A stretch of DNA of 64,000 nt from Dasypus novemcinctus. Lineage: Eukaryota > Chordata > Mammalia > Cingulata > Dasypodidae. The stretch is from NCBI RefSeq assembly GCF_030445035.2, contig NC_080673.1, positions 39,428,365-39,492,364 on the forward strand, read 5' to 3'. Below are positions 46,870 to 58,440 of this stretch, piece by piece; position 1 is the stretch's first letter; each line of letters opens with the position of its first letter. Position numbers and translations under genes: made by a program. The notes beneath the pieces were generated by a model. That model saw nothing but the letters and a program-made list of their open reading frames with translations. It did no database searches and had not been told where the DNA came from.

Positions 46870-47060
46870 ACTAAGACTTCTGCTAGTGGCTTTAGGTGTA
46901 TTTTAATTGTTTAATCCTTTTAACAGGTCTATGCGGCACATTTTAAAGTCAGGGAGGCCCAGAAAAATTCAGGATCTTGCCAAATAACATAGTTGGTGTT
47001 GGAATGTCATATCTGATTTCAAAGCCCAAGTGCTGTGCACTGCACTAGATCTCCACAGAC
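46870..47060 (-). mobile_element. MIR fragment
   Basis: MIR-like pattern with TTTTAACAGGTCTATG and AGGCCCAGAAAAATTCAGG. Old; the strand is uncertain. Confidence 0.45.
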
Positions 47061-47147
47061 CAACTTCCTGTACTTCATAATCTTGCTAGCCTTGTGCTTT
47101 ATTGAGAATGTTACAGAACATTCAGTATGAAAAGCTTCAGGTTTTAT

Positions 47148-47196
47148 AGTATGTGTGTGTGTGTGTATGTATGTTTGTGCATGTGTGTGTATACAC
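47148..47196. repeat. (TG)n microsatellite
   Basis: An interrupted TG/TATG tract. Confidence 0.9.
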
Positions 47197-47199
47197 TTT

Positions 47200-49560
47200 T
47201 TGTCGCCAGGTTTCTTTATATTAATGTTGCCCAACTGCATTGCACAATTCAGGTATGATTGCCTCATGTGGAAATCTTAAGCAAAAACAAACTTTACTTG
47301 AAACAATGTCATTTACTATCTTAAGTCCAAGAAGGAAGTTAGATGATTAATGAATCATTGCTCAACTTTGGGGCACCACTCAAATACCAGCTGATTTTCC
47401 TTTTTCATTAAATGAGATTCTGCATATAATTGTGCTTGAAAAGATTGCCTGGCACACAAAGGGAGCGCAATAATTGTTAGTTATTGCTATTATCATTATA
47501 ATTATTGTTTCTGGTCTGAGCAGTAATGAGTAATTTTCATTGCAACTCTTCATTTATTTTTTTAACCCATATTAAAGTATAGGTTCTTAAAAAATTCTGC
47601 ACTGGCTCCAAAGGACTCACTAGAAATCATTGCTGTAAATCAGCTTCAGCATTCACTCAGGGCACCATCCACCATGGCCCAAGTCCCACAGATCCCAAGT
47701 TGTGTCGACTGATTGCCGAAGCTCTGCAGCATTATGGGAGCACTGTAGCATGGCCATGGCTTTCTAGGGAATGTGCTTTGCAATCAGACGGGTTCAAAAT
47801 CTAGTCTCTTGCTTTATGACTGAGTAGATCCCAAACTCAGTTTTCACATCTGTTAAATGGGGATAATGTTTCTTATCCAGAGTACAGTGCCTGGAACCTG
47901 GTAAATACTGTTTCAGCTATTATTAAGAAAGGCCCTAGGAATTAACCATGGGAACTTAGTTCCATCTCTAGTGTTCTGTGGGACCAGCCAGTCTAACCAA
48001 ATTGTTGATGGATCAAAATGCAAATAATGGAAACATTTGTACTGAGGGGAAAGGAATAAATTATTTATTCTGCTGTCAGTCACCCTTCCATTTCCTGATT
48101 CAAGCTGCTACCCCCCACCCACCCAGCCCCTTATCTGTGTTCCCTTGGCATTAGTAGAATTAGCAATGACATTGCCAGGTCACTAGGGAAGAGAAGAGCA
48201 TAGCATTGATCTGCTAAGGGAAACAACAGGGTCTCAGTCCTACGTTAACTTCTTGTTTTGTCAAACTGTCCAGACTGGTTTTAGAATGTTAGGACTCCAT
48301 AACTGTAGTTTGTTGTGAGAAATAGTATTTCAAAGTGATTTTAAAACATTTCTGACAACATGAAGGTAAAATAGAGAGGCAGTGTTGTGTAGTGGTTATG
48401 AATAGAGACTTAGAAACTCCTTGTTAACAGTTATTTGCCATCTTCGTAAAATAAACTTCATAGGGTTGCTGTGAAACTTAGGTGAGGTACCATGTGGAAA
48501 GCACTTAACCAGTGCCTGGTGCACATAAGAGCTAGACATGAGTGGATTTTGTAAGCAGAGTCAAATGAAACATGCATTTGTTTTATGGAAAATCAAGTGG
48601 AGAAGCAAAACTCATCTGTCAATATAAATGTTAATATATGCATATAAATAATGAAAACAGTTAACAAAAGTTTGTAAGTGCAGATGGATGAATGAGAAGA
48701 GAAAAGGAAATTGTAGGTCATATGACAGAAGGAACTTTTAGATACATGATATTGTAGAGTTTCAAGGCTATGTTGGCACAGAAAAAAAATCTGACAGAAA
48801 ATTAAACAGATTTGATTATTTTCTCACCGTTTCCTAGAAAGCATTTCTTTCTAAGCTCGAAGCCGATTAAAAGGAAATTACCAGATATCGATTGCCTTTC
48901 AAAAAATCAGGTCCCAAACTTGTCTTACTGAAGACACAGAACACAGAGGGGGAGGAGAGACCTTACCTGAGCATTTAGACCAAATATAAAATCATCAACC
49001 CTCCTAAAAGTTTTACTCTTGAAGAGACAGACATGATCAAGAAAAAGTTATTTCTTGAGGGACCTGACAGGATTAAGTGGCCAAAAACTCTCTCTGAAAA
49101 TTGTACCAAAGGAAGAGTTCATTTGGGTTAATAAGACCCTTTTGTAAAAAGGCAAGTACACTAAGGAATGTAAATATGATTTAGCTTTCAGTCATTCACA
49201 CTTTAATATGAATTTTGTCAGCCATACTCTTTTCTTAACGATTAGATGAACTCAGATGCTCTAAGGAAATGAGAGGGTCGGTGGCAGAGGTGGAGGAGTA
49301 ATTTTGGAGCAGGGGGTATTGCCTCGTGCAGGCTTGAGTGTGACAGTGCAGGGAGAAGTACTAGGGAAGAGGGGGACCCTCCCAGAAGGACAGACGACAG
49401 GGGTCCAGGAGCCCATTTAATGAAAACTTCATTTGCGGCACTGCTTCAACTCAGATGTCCTTCTCATATCAAGCGCTGGACTCAGGAGATAGGCATCACC
49501 TGAGTTTTATCTTAGCTCTAAGTTAAACACTTGGAAGTTTTTCTGAACTTTTTTTCTCTT
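47200..49560 (+). other. Mostly unique intergenic DNA with MIR fragments
   Basis: MIR pieces at about 47795-47935 (TTTTCACATCTGTTAAATGG) and 48375-48545 (GTGTAGTGGTTATGAATAGA, then AGTGCCTGGTGCACATAAG). No gene recognised elsewhere. Confidence 0.55.
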
Positions 49561-49564
49561 GGAT

Positions 49565-49650
49565 TTTTTTTACAGGTTATTGAGGTACAACCAACATTAA
49601 ATAAAAATAAACTGATACACAGTGAACGTCAAAATTAGTTATGTTATTAC
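49565..49650 (-). mobile_element. Old L1 3'UTR fragment
   Basis: TTATTGAGGTACAACCAACA followed by AATAAACTGATACACAG resembles the antisense 3'UTR of old L1M elements. Confidence 0.5.
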
Positions 49651-50925
49651 AGATACACGTGCAAGTAAGTGTAAAATGGTATCAATTTTATATTCAATTT
49701 ATATACCAGGCAGGAATTCCACTGTAGTCTCAGGGGCGTGCAGCAATATCACTTTCATTATCCCTAATTTAAATCCGCTTAACTCTTAGGCTACTTTTTC
49801 TGCCTGGTAACAGAAAACTTAATCTTGCAAGTAGTTCAGTCATTTACAGCCACAAACCCTAAAATGTGGAATTGATAGAGTCATGGAAGTGGGGTGGAAA
49901 ACAATGAGGATCCTGGGAAGCCGGCATCCTGATTTTGCAGGTAAGCAGCAGCTGGTTAAATTGTCTCCTATAGCACCCTGGAATGTAACCCCTGTGTCTA
50001 CCACGAGAAGTTACAACCAGCATTTACCTCCAGAGAGAAAAGAGCCTCCCTCCTTTGTTTTCAATTGGATAATCCTGTGGAAGGATTCTGTGGGCCCCCA
50101 AGACGAGTCTTCATGGATGGGGAGGGAGGGTCATGTGGGAAAAAAGCGACTTGCATTCTCAGTGCTAGGAGGAGATGAGGCAAGCATGAAAAGAGCAGTT
50201 CCCCGGGGGAGGGGAAGGGATGCTCTGGTCCAAAGAAGAGGTGGATGCTGGGAGGAAAAGTGGGGCATCTCCAAAACTACAAATGCGAAGGAGGCCAGTA
50301 GGAAACGGAAGTCAAGGAGCTGGATTGGGGGCCAAAAGGAGCAGGCTTGGGCTCTGCAGTGGAGCCCCGTGATTTCATCATGCCGCGTTTCTTTCCGTTG
50401 GGTGTGATCTGGATGGAGCTGTCCGGGGCTTGACCGTGTCTGACCACAGGTGTGGGCAGCTCCCCAGAAGGGGGCAGGCACGTGGCCCAAGCAGGGCTGT
50501 CCAGAGACCAGGTACGAGCGGCATTCACTCATCTAAATAGAGCGAGCATCGGCAGGGGCTTTACTAAAGCACTCTTCTAAATGCTGTAGGTAAAGCAGTA
50601 GAGAAGGCAGATGAGATCTTTGTTCTCATGGAGATTCCAATCTAGTGGAGGAAATAGACAGTAAACAAATGAAAAAAATAAAATTAACCTAGGAGATTGT
50701 AATAAATGTATAAAATAATTAGTGATTGAATGGATAAAAACACTAAACAATAAATGAGCATAAATAAGCAAAATACCACCACATAGTACAATACAGAGAC
50801 TTGTACTAGGGTAATACGATGTGGAGACTTGGTGGTTGTTTCCACTTGGCTGTCAGGACAGAAGATGGAAGTCTTGGTCCTGTCCTCCAGCTCTTTCTCT
50901 GCCTCCCTTCTTCAGAGCCCTGTTC
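49651..50925. other. Unique intergenic DNA, no convincing gene
   Basis: An open plus-strand frame at 49883-50407 (174 codons) has no motif I know and no conserved-looking composition; probably chance in moderately GC-rich DNA. Confidence 0.4.
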
Positions 50926-50931
50926 TGGTTT

Positions 50932-50992
50932 GCGCATGCGCCATTGGGATGGTATGGGAGGACATACCTGGCTAGGAGTGGTGACGTCGTCA
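50932..50992. promoter_or_regulatory. NRF1 / CCAAT / CRE-like motif cluster
   Basis: GCGCATGCGC (50932-50941) is a perfect palindromic NRF1 motif. An inverted CCAAT box (ATTGG, 50943-50947) follows directly, and TGACGTCG, one base from a CRE, lies at 50982-50989. This grouping within 60 bases is typical of a CpG-type promoter, though no CpG island is present. A plus-strand donor-like CCAGGTATTT lies at about 51105. Confidence 0.4.
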
Positions 50993-51885
50993 TCCTCTCT
51001 CCACCCTCCTTCTGCCCTGGATGCTGGCCTGTTTTCTGTCATCCAATGGGCTTCATCCAACGGAGAGCACTGGCAGGAGATGGGAAGGAGGAAGAAGAAC
51101 GAGGCCAGGTATTTATTCTGCAGGCTCCATCCCTCTGGGTTGCCTTCTGCCTCCCTCCCCAAAGGCAGCCCTCTTCACACAGCAGCTCCGTCCTCAGCTC
51201 CCTTGGCCCTCCTTCCCTTCCCCACTTCAGGCTTTCCGTTTCCCCACACACTGTTCACACCTTCATAAAGAGCTCCTTTGTAGAACTATCTTCAAATTTC
51301 TCAATTTAAGCAAGCAAACCATCTCTTTCCTACCAGGACCCTGATGATACAGTAAGTTCTCACCACTGAGTATTTGCCAGAATTTGCCAGACTTCTCAAG
51401 GAATAGCTCCAGGCTCAATTTGTAGGCACAAAAATAAATTATCACTGCTCTCAAAAGAGAGGAGAGGTGGGACTTGGCTTTGGGAAGAAAAGGGACATTC
51501 CTCTCTTTCCCAAGAGTGAGGGACAACACTGCTGAGAAAGCTTGCCCAGGCACTTATAGAAACACAGGAAGATTTGTTCTGTCTTAAACCTCAGAAACTT
51601 GCGTTAAGTGGAATGGCACTGGCTTTGCCAGGAACTGGTACAGGAGTAGCTTTGTATTTCCCCCAGGGATTTCAGTGAGTGGCTACATTAAAATTCTACT
51701 CTTGCATAACATGTTTCATAGAAATTTCAATTTTAGGAAATGAAAATGACTGCTGCAAGTGACCTGAAGTTCCTACAATATCAGAACTGCTCCACACCTG
51801 GCACACGGCCATCTTGTCCAGAAAGCCAATTCAGAAAGGCAGGGGTGGAGAAGAGAGGAAGGGAAGAGAGCAATGCCCATCAAAT
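50993..51885. other. Unique intergenic DNA, no gene seen
   Basis: Several open frames overlap on both strands, none with a recognisable domain. Confidence 0.4.
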
Positions 51886-51889
51886 ATCT

Positions 51890-52020
51890 ACTAGGTGCCA
51901 GTCACATTCTTCCCATCAACAAAGGTTTATTCAGCATGTCCTGTGTGTCAGGCACAGTGCTAGTTGCTGGGGCTAGCAAGAAAGCCAGGGACTCTGCACT
52001 CAGCGAGCTCCCATTCTAAT
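51890..52020 (-). mobile_element. L2 3'-end fragment, antisense
   Basis: AAAGGTTTATTCAGCATG followed by GTGTGTCAGGCACAGTGCTA is the reverse complement of the L2 terminus. Confidence 0.75.
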
Positions 52021-52079
52021 GGGGAGGAAATAAATTGAGCAAGTATTTCCGAGACGTACAACTATTCTGCACATGATGC

Positions 52080-52225
52080 AGAAGTGTCTTAGGAGCCTTA
52101 TGAAATAATTATTATCCCCATTAAGCAATTGGGCAACCCGAGGCTCAGAAAGCTTGAAGAAGATAATAAGAAACACAGTGAAGATTTGGACTCTAGAGAT
52201 CTAATTCCAAAACCCATGTTCTTTC
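52080..52225 (-). mobile_element. MIR fragment
   Basis: TTATTATCCCCATTAAGCAA followed by CCGAGGCTCAGAAAGCTTG is the MIR core pattern, antisense. Confidence 0.65.
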
Positions 52226-52229
52226 TATG

Positions 52230-53535
52230 ACAATAAGCTAAATTTAGTATCTACCGTATACATGTCCCCAGGGTGAGGCATGTTATTTTTTTTAATAATA
52301 TTTTCTTTTTTATGGGGTTGTTCTAAAGATTAACAGAGGTGAAAAGTAGTCTGTATTATTACTACAGTTATGCAATTAAAGACAGTTCACAGAGTATTCA
52401 TAAAAATGAGGAGGCAGAAAGAATATATATCAAACTGTTTACATTCCCATCTTGTCACTTCTGCTGGGTTCCGTGAGCCTCTTGAGACATCTGAATTTCT
52501 TAGTCAAACTATGTAAAGAACAACTCTAATTTGCCTTGAAAATGTATTTTAAAAAATGAAGAGGTAATTTGCCAACAAGAGCTGCTAAAATGTTGAATGC
52601 TTGTGTGTTTTAGAACCTTTAAAAAAATAGATTATGCTACAGTGTACATTTCTTCATGTATTCCTTGGATTCAAGACAAAGTATATGTATTTATTTTATA
52701 TAGCTGGATTTTATATATAGTGTTTATATCTAAACATTATTCCACATAGTAATTTTTTCGTGTGCATGGCCATTCTGTTTTTACTGGGCTTTGGGTTATT
52801 CTGTTTTTCAGACTCTTCTGAGGCTGTGAAAGGACACAGTTGTAACTATATTTAACCTGCCTTATTATTCCTTTGGAGATACAGTCTTAATAAGGCATTA
52901 TATCCTGAAAAGTGGTGTAAACATAGTCTTGCTGGTTATACTAAAAACTATAGGTGGCCTTCCAGTATTCATTCTACCCTGTTGCCCAAAAACCAAACCT
53001 TGGCATTGAGAAGTACATTATTCAGCTTTCTTTGCAGTTAAGTACTGCCAAATGACCAGACAACTTCCATATATTCAACCTAATATGTACGATTTGGGGC
53101 TGAGATATTGATTGTGCTTTGTTCTGAACTATCTGTTCAAGAATGATTGTATAGTAAATAGCCTGGAAGATGGAGACATATCTCCCTCCACTGTAGCGGG
53201 CAGGTTTGCTTTACAGCTTTTAAAGATCTAGCATCTCTTTCAGGATCAAAGGACAAGCATGCTATCTACCCATTTTAAAAGAGGCAGTTTCCCCAAGCTC
53301 AGAATTCTTCTCCTCTAACACAACTCAGTGTGTGTGTAGGTGTCACTGGGTCTTCTCTACATGGTGGGTTTAGCAAACTAGGGGAGAATGCTGAGACTCC
53401 AGCTGCTGCCACTGCTGTGAGTCATAAATTGCCCTTTGTCTCTGACCCAGGAGATTCTGCCAGGATCCATGAAACAGTTGCAGTTAGCTAACTTGTTAGC
53501 TTGCAAGGAGGGTAAAATCGCAGACCCTTCATTGT
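52230..53535. other. Unique intergenic DNA, no gene seen
   Basis: AT-rich, without a recognisable exon or repeat. Confidence 0.4.
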
Positions 53536-53539
53536 TCCT

Positions 53540-53990
53540 GACAGTGGTATATTATCCTATTCCTGCTGTAAAAAAATTTCCACAAACTTAAAGGTTTAAA
53601 ACAACACAAATTTAGTATCTTATAGTTCTGCAAGTCAGAATTCCAAAAGGAGTCTCCCTGGGTTAAAATCAAGATGTTGTCAGGGTTGTGTTCTTTTATG
53701 GAGGGTCTAGGGGAGAATTCCTTTCCTTATCTTTTCTACCTTCTAGAGGCCATCTGATTCCTCGACTGGTTCCATATTCAAAGACAGCAGCATAGCATCT
53801 TCAAATCTCCCTCTGACTCTCCTGCTTTCTTCTTTTACTTACAAGGACACTTGAGATACACTGAGCCTGCCCAGGTAATAGAAGATAGTCTCCCCATTGC
53901 GAAGTCAGGTGATCAGCAAACCTAATTCCACCTGCAACCTTAATTCTTCCTTGCTGTATAACATAACGTATTCAATGTTCTTGGGATTAG
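53540..53990 (+). mobile_element. Old LTR/MaLR-like interspersed repeat
   Basis: Reads CTGCTGTAAAAAAATTTCCA, then TTAAAACAACACAAATTTAG, AGTTCTGCAAGTCAGAA and GGGGAGAATTCCTTTCC, a common mammalian repeat pattern related to that at 58035. I am not sure of the family name. Confidence 0.5.
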
Positions 53991-54296
53991 GCTATGAACA
54001 GCTTTGAGGGCCATTATTCTGCCCACCACGAGTGGTATGGAAGGAATCCAGAAGCAGGAGAGTTGACAAAAGGAAGCCATTCTGTGATGTTATCTTTGCA
54101 ACAAAACATCTACACATTCCTGTTTAGCTGTCTCCTAATCTCTTGCATTGCTCAGGAGCATCATAACTATCATGATATATTAAACCCTTATAGCATGTTT
54201 GCAAATTTGCCTGTTTGAGAAAGGTCTCTACTGCAAATCAGTGTCTGTCTTTGTGACTTCCATTTTGAGGCTCAGTAATTGAAATTCCCAAAGCTC

Positions 54297-56395
54297 ACAA
54301 AGTGACTTCCTAAGGGATAAAATGGGGGCATAGGGTTACCTTTGGGTGGGGCTTTGCAGGCTTGAGGGGGGCTAGGGATAGGTGGATGGGTAATATTGCC
54401 CAAGAAATTGGGGGGCGGGTGGGGCAACATATGAACATAGGAGATTGTCAGGTGTTGGTTGAGAGTATATAATGCTGAGAAAACCTTTTCAAAATATAAT
54501 TAGGAAAGTTACCTGTTTAAGATACTTAAAGGGGATAATCTGATATAGGACAGACTCCTAGGGAATATGTGAATGCTCATTTTGCCAGAGTGGGTTATAC
54601 CATTGGATAGAGACCCATAAAATGAGAGTGAAGGTATACCCACATCCTGGGGAGAACTAATGCCATCAAATAGAGGGAACTGTATCTCTCAAGAGAAATG
54701 GTGGCTCCCAGGGCATTAGGGCAGTTGAGCAAGTCAAGCCCTCAACACTGTTGCAAGTATCTCTGAACATGGCTCCTCAAGAAATGAAGATTGACTGTCA
54801 CTGTGGGCCCCAAGGGGAGGGGGAAATAGATATTGAATAGATGGAACCAATGTAATTGTGAGGGCAATAGAAATGTTTCACAAGAGTATGCAAGGATGGA
54901 TATAAAACTTGTAATATTATACCAAAAACATATAGGGGCCAACAGACTAATAATGTAAATCATAATGATACTAATGACTATGCTTGTGAGCCTATACGCC
55001 TGTAATAAGAATGAAGCCTAGAGCAGCACTGTGCCTAAGAGTTCCCTCCTGACAGCCTCCATGTTACTCAAATGTGGCCAGTCTCGAAGCCAAACTCAGC
55101 ATGTAAATGCACTGCCTTCCCCCCAGTGTGGGACATGACACCTGGGGATGAGCCTCCCTGGTGCCGAGGGATCACTACCAAGTACCAGCTAATGACATAA
55201 CTAGAAAATGACCTTGAATTAAAGGTTCAATGTGGACCAGCCGAATATCCTTGTATACATATAGTAACAGGAGTTAAAAATGCTTTTTGACTTAAATTAA
55301 GGGGGAAATGGAAAGGACAAATGAGTTTATATGGCTATGAGTCTCTAAAAAAGAGTCTGGAGGTTGTCAGAAGGATTACCCTTATACACACCTGAGCAGA
55401 GTCTCAGAGACAGATAAAGTAGATACAACCCCAAGTATTGGTTCTTCTGAGGGCTAAAGAGACCCACAGGTTTTATGGTCATGGCAGATGGAGTTCACTG
55501 CCATGTCAGTTGGCCCTTCTTTGGAGTTGGTGTTTCTGCATGATGGAACTGGACTCAGATGTGATCTCTTTTCACAAGCCTTTCTTGTTACTTTACTGGA
55601 ATTGTAGTTGGTGCTGGGGTTTAAGATGTATCTAGGGGATCTGAATCTCTGGACTGACAATATGATAGCCAGGCCCTGAGCCTCAACAGACTTCAGCTCC
55701 TACACTCTGATTTTTTGGACTTACCCCACTCAGCTAAAATGGAGTTGAAGAAGGTCAACCACCACACCATGGAGCCTAGAGTGCCTACAACTGAAAGCAG
55801 GAGGATTGCATCCAGGATCCATGTGGAATCTAAGCCCCCTCTTGACATAGATGTGGAATGGACACAACCAATCCAAGGTCCACAGGAAGGAGGAATACAG
55901 TAAGGATTAGAGTGGACTTACTGATATTCTATTCATGAACTATTGTGGTTAGTAATCAAGAAAATGTGGTATTGCTGTGGAAAAAGTGGCCATGGTGGCT
56001 GCTGGGTGTGGGGAATGGGAGGAAGAGATAAGATGTGGAGACATTTTCGGGACTTGGAGTTGTCCTGAGTGGTGCTGCAAGCACAATTACTGGACATTGT
56101 AGATCCTTCCATGGCCCACTGGATGGAAGGTGGGAGAGTATGGGCTATGATGTGGACCATTGACCATGAGGTGCAGTGATGCCCAGAGATGTACTCACCA
56201 AATGCAATGGATGTGTCATGATGATGGGGGAGAGTGTTGCTGTGGGGGGAGTGGTGGAGTGGGGGCGGTGGGGGTGAATGGGGACCTCATATTTTTTGAA
56301 TGTAATATTTTAAAAAAATGAATTAAAAAAGAAAAAAGAAAAAAAAAGAAAACAAAATAAAACAAAATAAAAAAAACAAACAAAGTGACTTCCTA
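54297..56395 (+). mobile_element. 2.07-kb LINE-like insertion with perfect 16-bp target duplication
   Basis: ACAAAGTGACTTCCTA is at 54297-54312 and 56380-56395. The body ends in a G-rich tract (56225-56275), GGGGACCTCATATTTTTT and a long A-rich tail (56320-56379), as a target-primed LINE insertion should. No frame over about 75 codons exists and I see no RT or endonuclease signature. It is either the 3'UTR of an L1 subfamily with a very long 3'UTR, or a non-autonomous LINE relative such as a HAL1 type. The same family is at 6496, 8840, 10684, 13196 and 38222. Confidence 0.88.
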
Positions 56396-56526
56396 TACAT
56401 CAGGAAGTCTGGATATTATGTCATTCTCTTCCAGACATATTGTTCCAGGTTTGGTGAAAATCTTTCCAGCCAATATCTCATATATTTTCAAACTTATGGA
56501 AATTGAATTATATATATATGAGATGA

Positions 56527-56970
56527 GAAATAATTATCTAAGAAGCGGAATTTGCCCAACAGATGGAACGTCCGCCTACCATATGGGAGGTCCACGGTTC
56601 AAACACCAGGCCTTCTTGACCCTTGTGGAGCTGGCCCATGCGCAGTGCTGTCGCATGCAAGGAGTGCCAATCCATGCAAGGGTGTCCCCCGCATAAGGGA
56701 GCCCCACACGCAAGGAGTGCACCCTGTAAAGAGAGCCACCCAGTGCAAAAAAAGTCCAGCCTGCCCAGGAGTGGTACTGCACACACAGAGAGCTGACGCA
56801 GCAAGAAACACGCAACAAAAAGAGACACAGATTCCTGGTGCTGCTGACAAGAATATAAGTGGACACAGAAGATCACACAGCAAATGGACACAGAGAGTAG
56901 ACAACTTGTGGGGGGGGGGGAAGGGAGAGAAATAGATAAAAAATAAATCTTTAAAAAAAAGAAATAATTA
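56527..56970 (+). mobile_element. Full-length DAS-type SINE with 10-bp duplication
   Basis: GAAATAATTA at 56527-56536 and 56961-56970. tRNA-like head with box B-like GGTTCAAACACC, body GTGTCCCCCGCATAAGGGAG, and a tail ending AAATCTTTAAAAAAAA. Confidence 0.9.
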
Positions 56971-57149
56971 GCACAAATTTCATTTTACACTGGGTCAAAT
57001 CATATCTTCTTTGTGCATATGAGACTTGGGACTCAGCAATAATCCTATAACAAAGATCTAATTGCTATAGACTTTTCAATACAACTTATACATATAATTA
57101 ATTTTTATGGAAAATTATATCTCAACAACAAAAAAATTCTTCCCATTTA

Positions 57150-57245
57150 TCCATTCATCCGATAAATACTGATTCAGTACATTCTGTGTGCCAGGCACTG
57201 GTCTAAGTGCTGGGGATATAGAAGTGAACAAAAGAAACTCTCTAC
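57150..57245 (-). mobile_element. L2 3'-end fragment, antisense
   Basis: ATTCATCCGATAAATACTGA followed by GTGCCAGGCACTGGTCTAAG matches the reverse complement of L2. Confidence 0.8.
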
Positions 57246-58030
57246 CGCACTGGAATTTTATTCCTGTGTGGAGGTGATAGAGAGGTGGGGAGACAGTAAA
57301 CCAGCATGGCAGGCTCACCTGGCTCAGGTGGGGCTCCTTCAGGCAGCAAACCAGGGTTACCTGGGGCTGTGGTCTCATCAGGGGTTCACCTGGGCAAAGA
57401 TTCACTTTCAAGCTTCCTCAGGTTTTTGGCAGAATTCATTTCCTTGTGGCTTTGGACTGAGGGTTTCGGTTCTTTGCTTGAAGTCCCCTCAGCTCCTAGA
57501 GACCATTTTCAGTTCTTGCCAGTTGAGCTTCTCCAATACGACCACTTAGTTTCTGACAGTTCTTTCTTCAGAGCCAGAGAGAATGAGAGAGAGTTAGAGA
57601 GAGAATACATTTTCTACAATGATGAGATCTTATGCAACAAAGCAGAACATGGGAATGACATCCTATCACCTTTGCAATATTCTGTTAATGAGAAGCCCTA
57701 GGATCTGCCTGCCACATGCAGAAGAAACCCAGCCATCATTTCCAAAGAGGCCAATTGTTGTGCCAGAGAGAAGGACACAGAAGAGACTCTACAACATGGC
57801 TCTGGCAAGGACTTGGCTTTTTAATGTGATTCGTGGAAAGCCATAGGTGAGTCTTGAGTGGAAGTGTGACACAATCTGACTTATATTGAAAGTACAACTC
57901 TCGGGTGCTCTGTTGAGGGCAGAATATCGCAATAGTTGGTCTGTCAACCTAGAAGTCCCACACCCTATTATCCAACCTTGATTGGGTGTGCAGGCAGATT
58001 TCTCTTAAAGCTTGTATCTCTCAGAGATAG
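57246..58030. other. Intergenic sequence, no gene seen
   Basis: The open plus-strand frame at 57306-57701 has no recognisable domain. A GAGA-rich tract lies at about 57565-57605. Confidence 0.4.
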
Positions 58031-58034
58031 GTTT

Positions 58035-58440
58035 TGTCTTAGTTTGTCAGGGCTGCTGCAATAAATTACAAGAGACTGGTTGGCCTCAACAACAGGAATT
58101 TATCATCTCATGATTTTGGAGGCTAGAAGTCCAAAGTCAAGGTGTCAGCAGGGCCGGGCTTTCTCTGAAGTCTGCAGTGCTCTGGTGGGGGGTTGCCTGC
58201 CTCCCTCACACGGTCGTCTCTCACCGTCTCCTTCTCTCTCCTACTGTGACTGTGTTCACGTTTCCTCTACTTCTCAGGACTCCAGGCACTTTGGACTAAG
58301 GCCCACTCTTTCAGCTTGGCCTCACCTTAACTTATAACATCTTTAAAGATCCTTTGTACAAATGGGTTCACATCTACAGGACCTGGGGTTAGACCTTCAA
58401 CATGTCTCTGTGGGGTTGTAATTCAGTCCATAACACCTTT
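58035..58440 (+). mobile_element. Probable solo LTR, MaLR/ERVL-like
   Basis: A block of about 400 bp beginning TGTCTTAGTTTGTCAGGGCT and ending CAGTCCATAACA, with TG...CA ends. It contains TTGGAGGCTAGAAGTCCAAA and a late GACCTGGGGTTAGACCTTC. The family name is uncertain. Confidence 0.55.

Noticed and set aside
49883-50407. 174-codon open frame on the plus strand
   Set aside because: No recognisable motif and an overlapping frame on the other strand; it fits chance in moderately GC-rich intergenic DNA.
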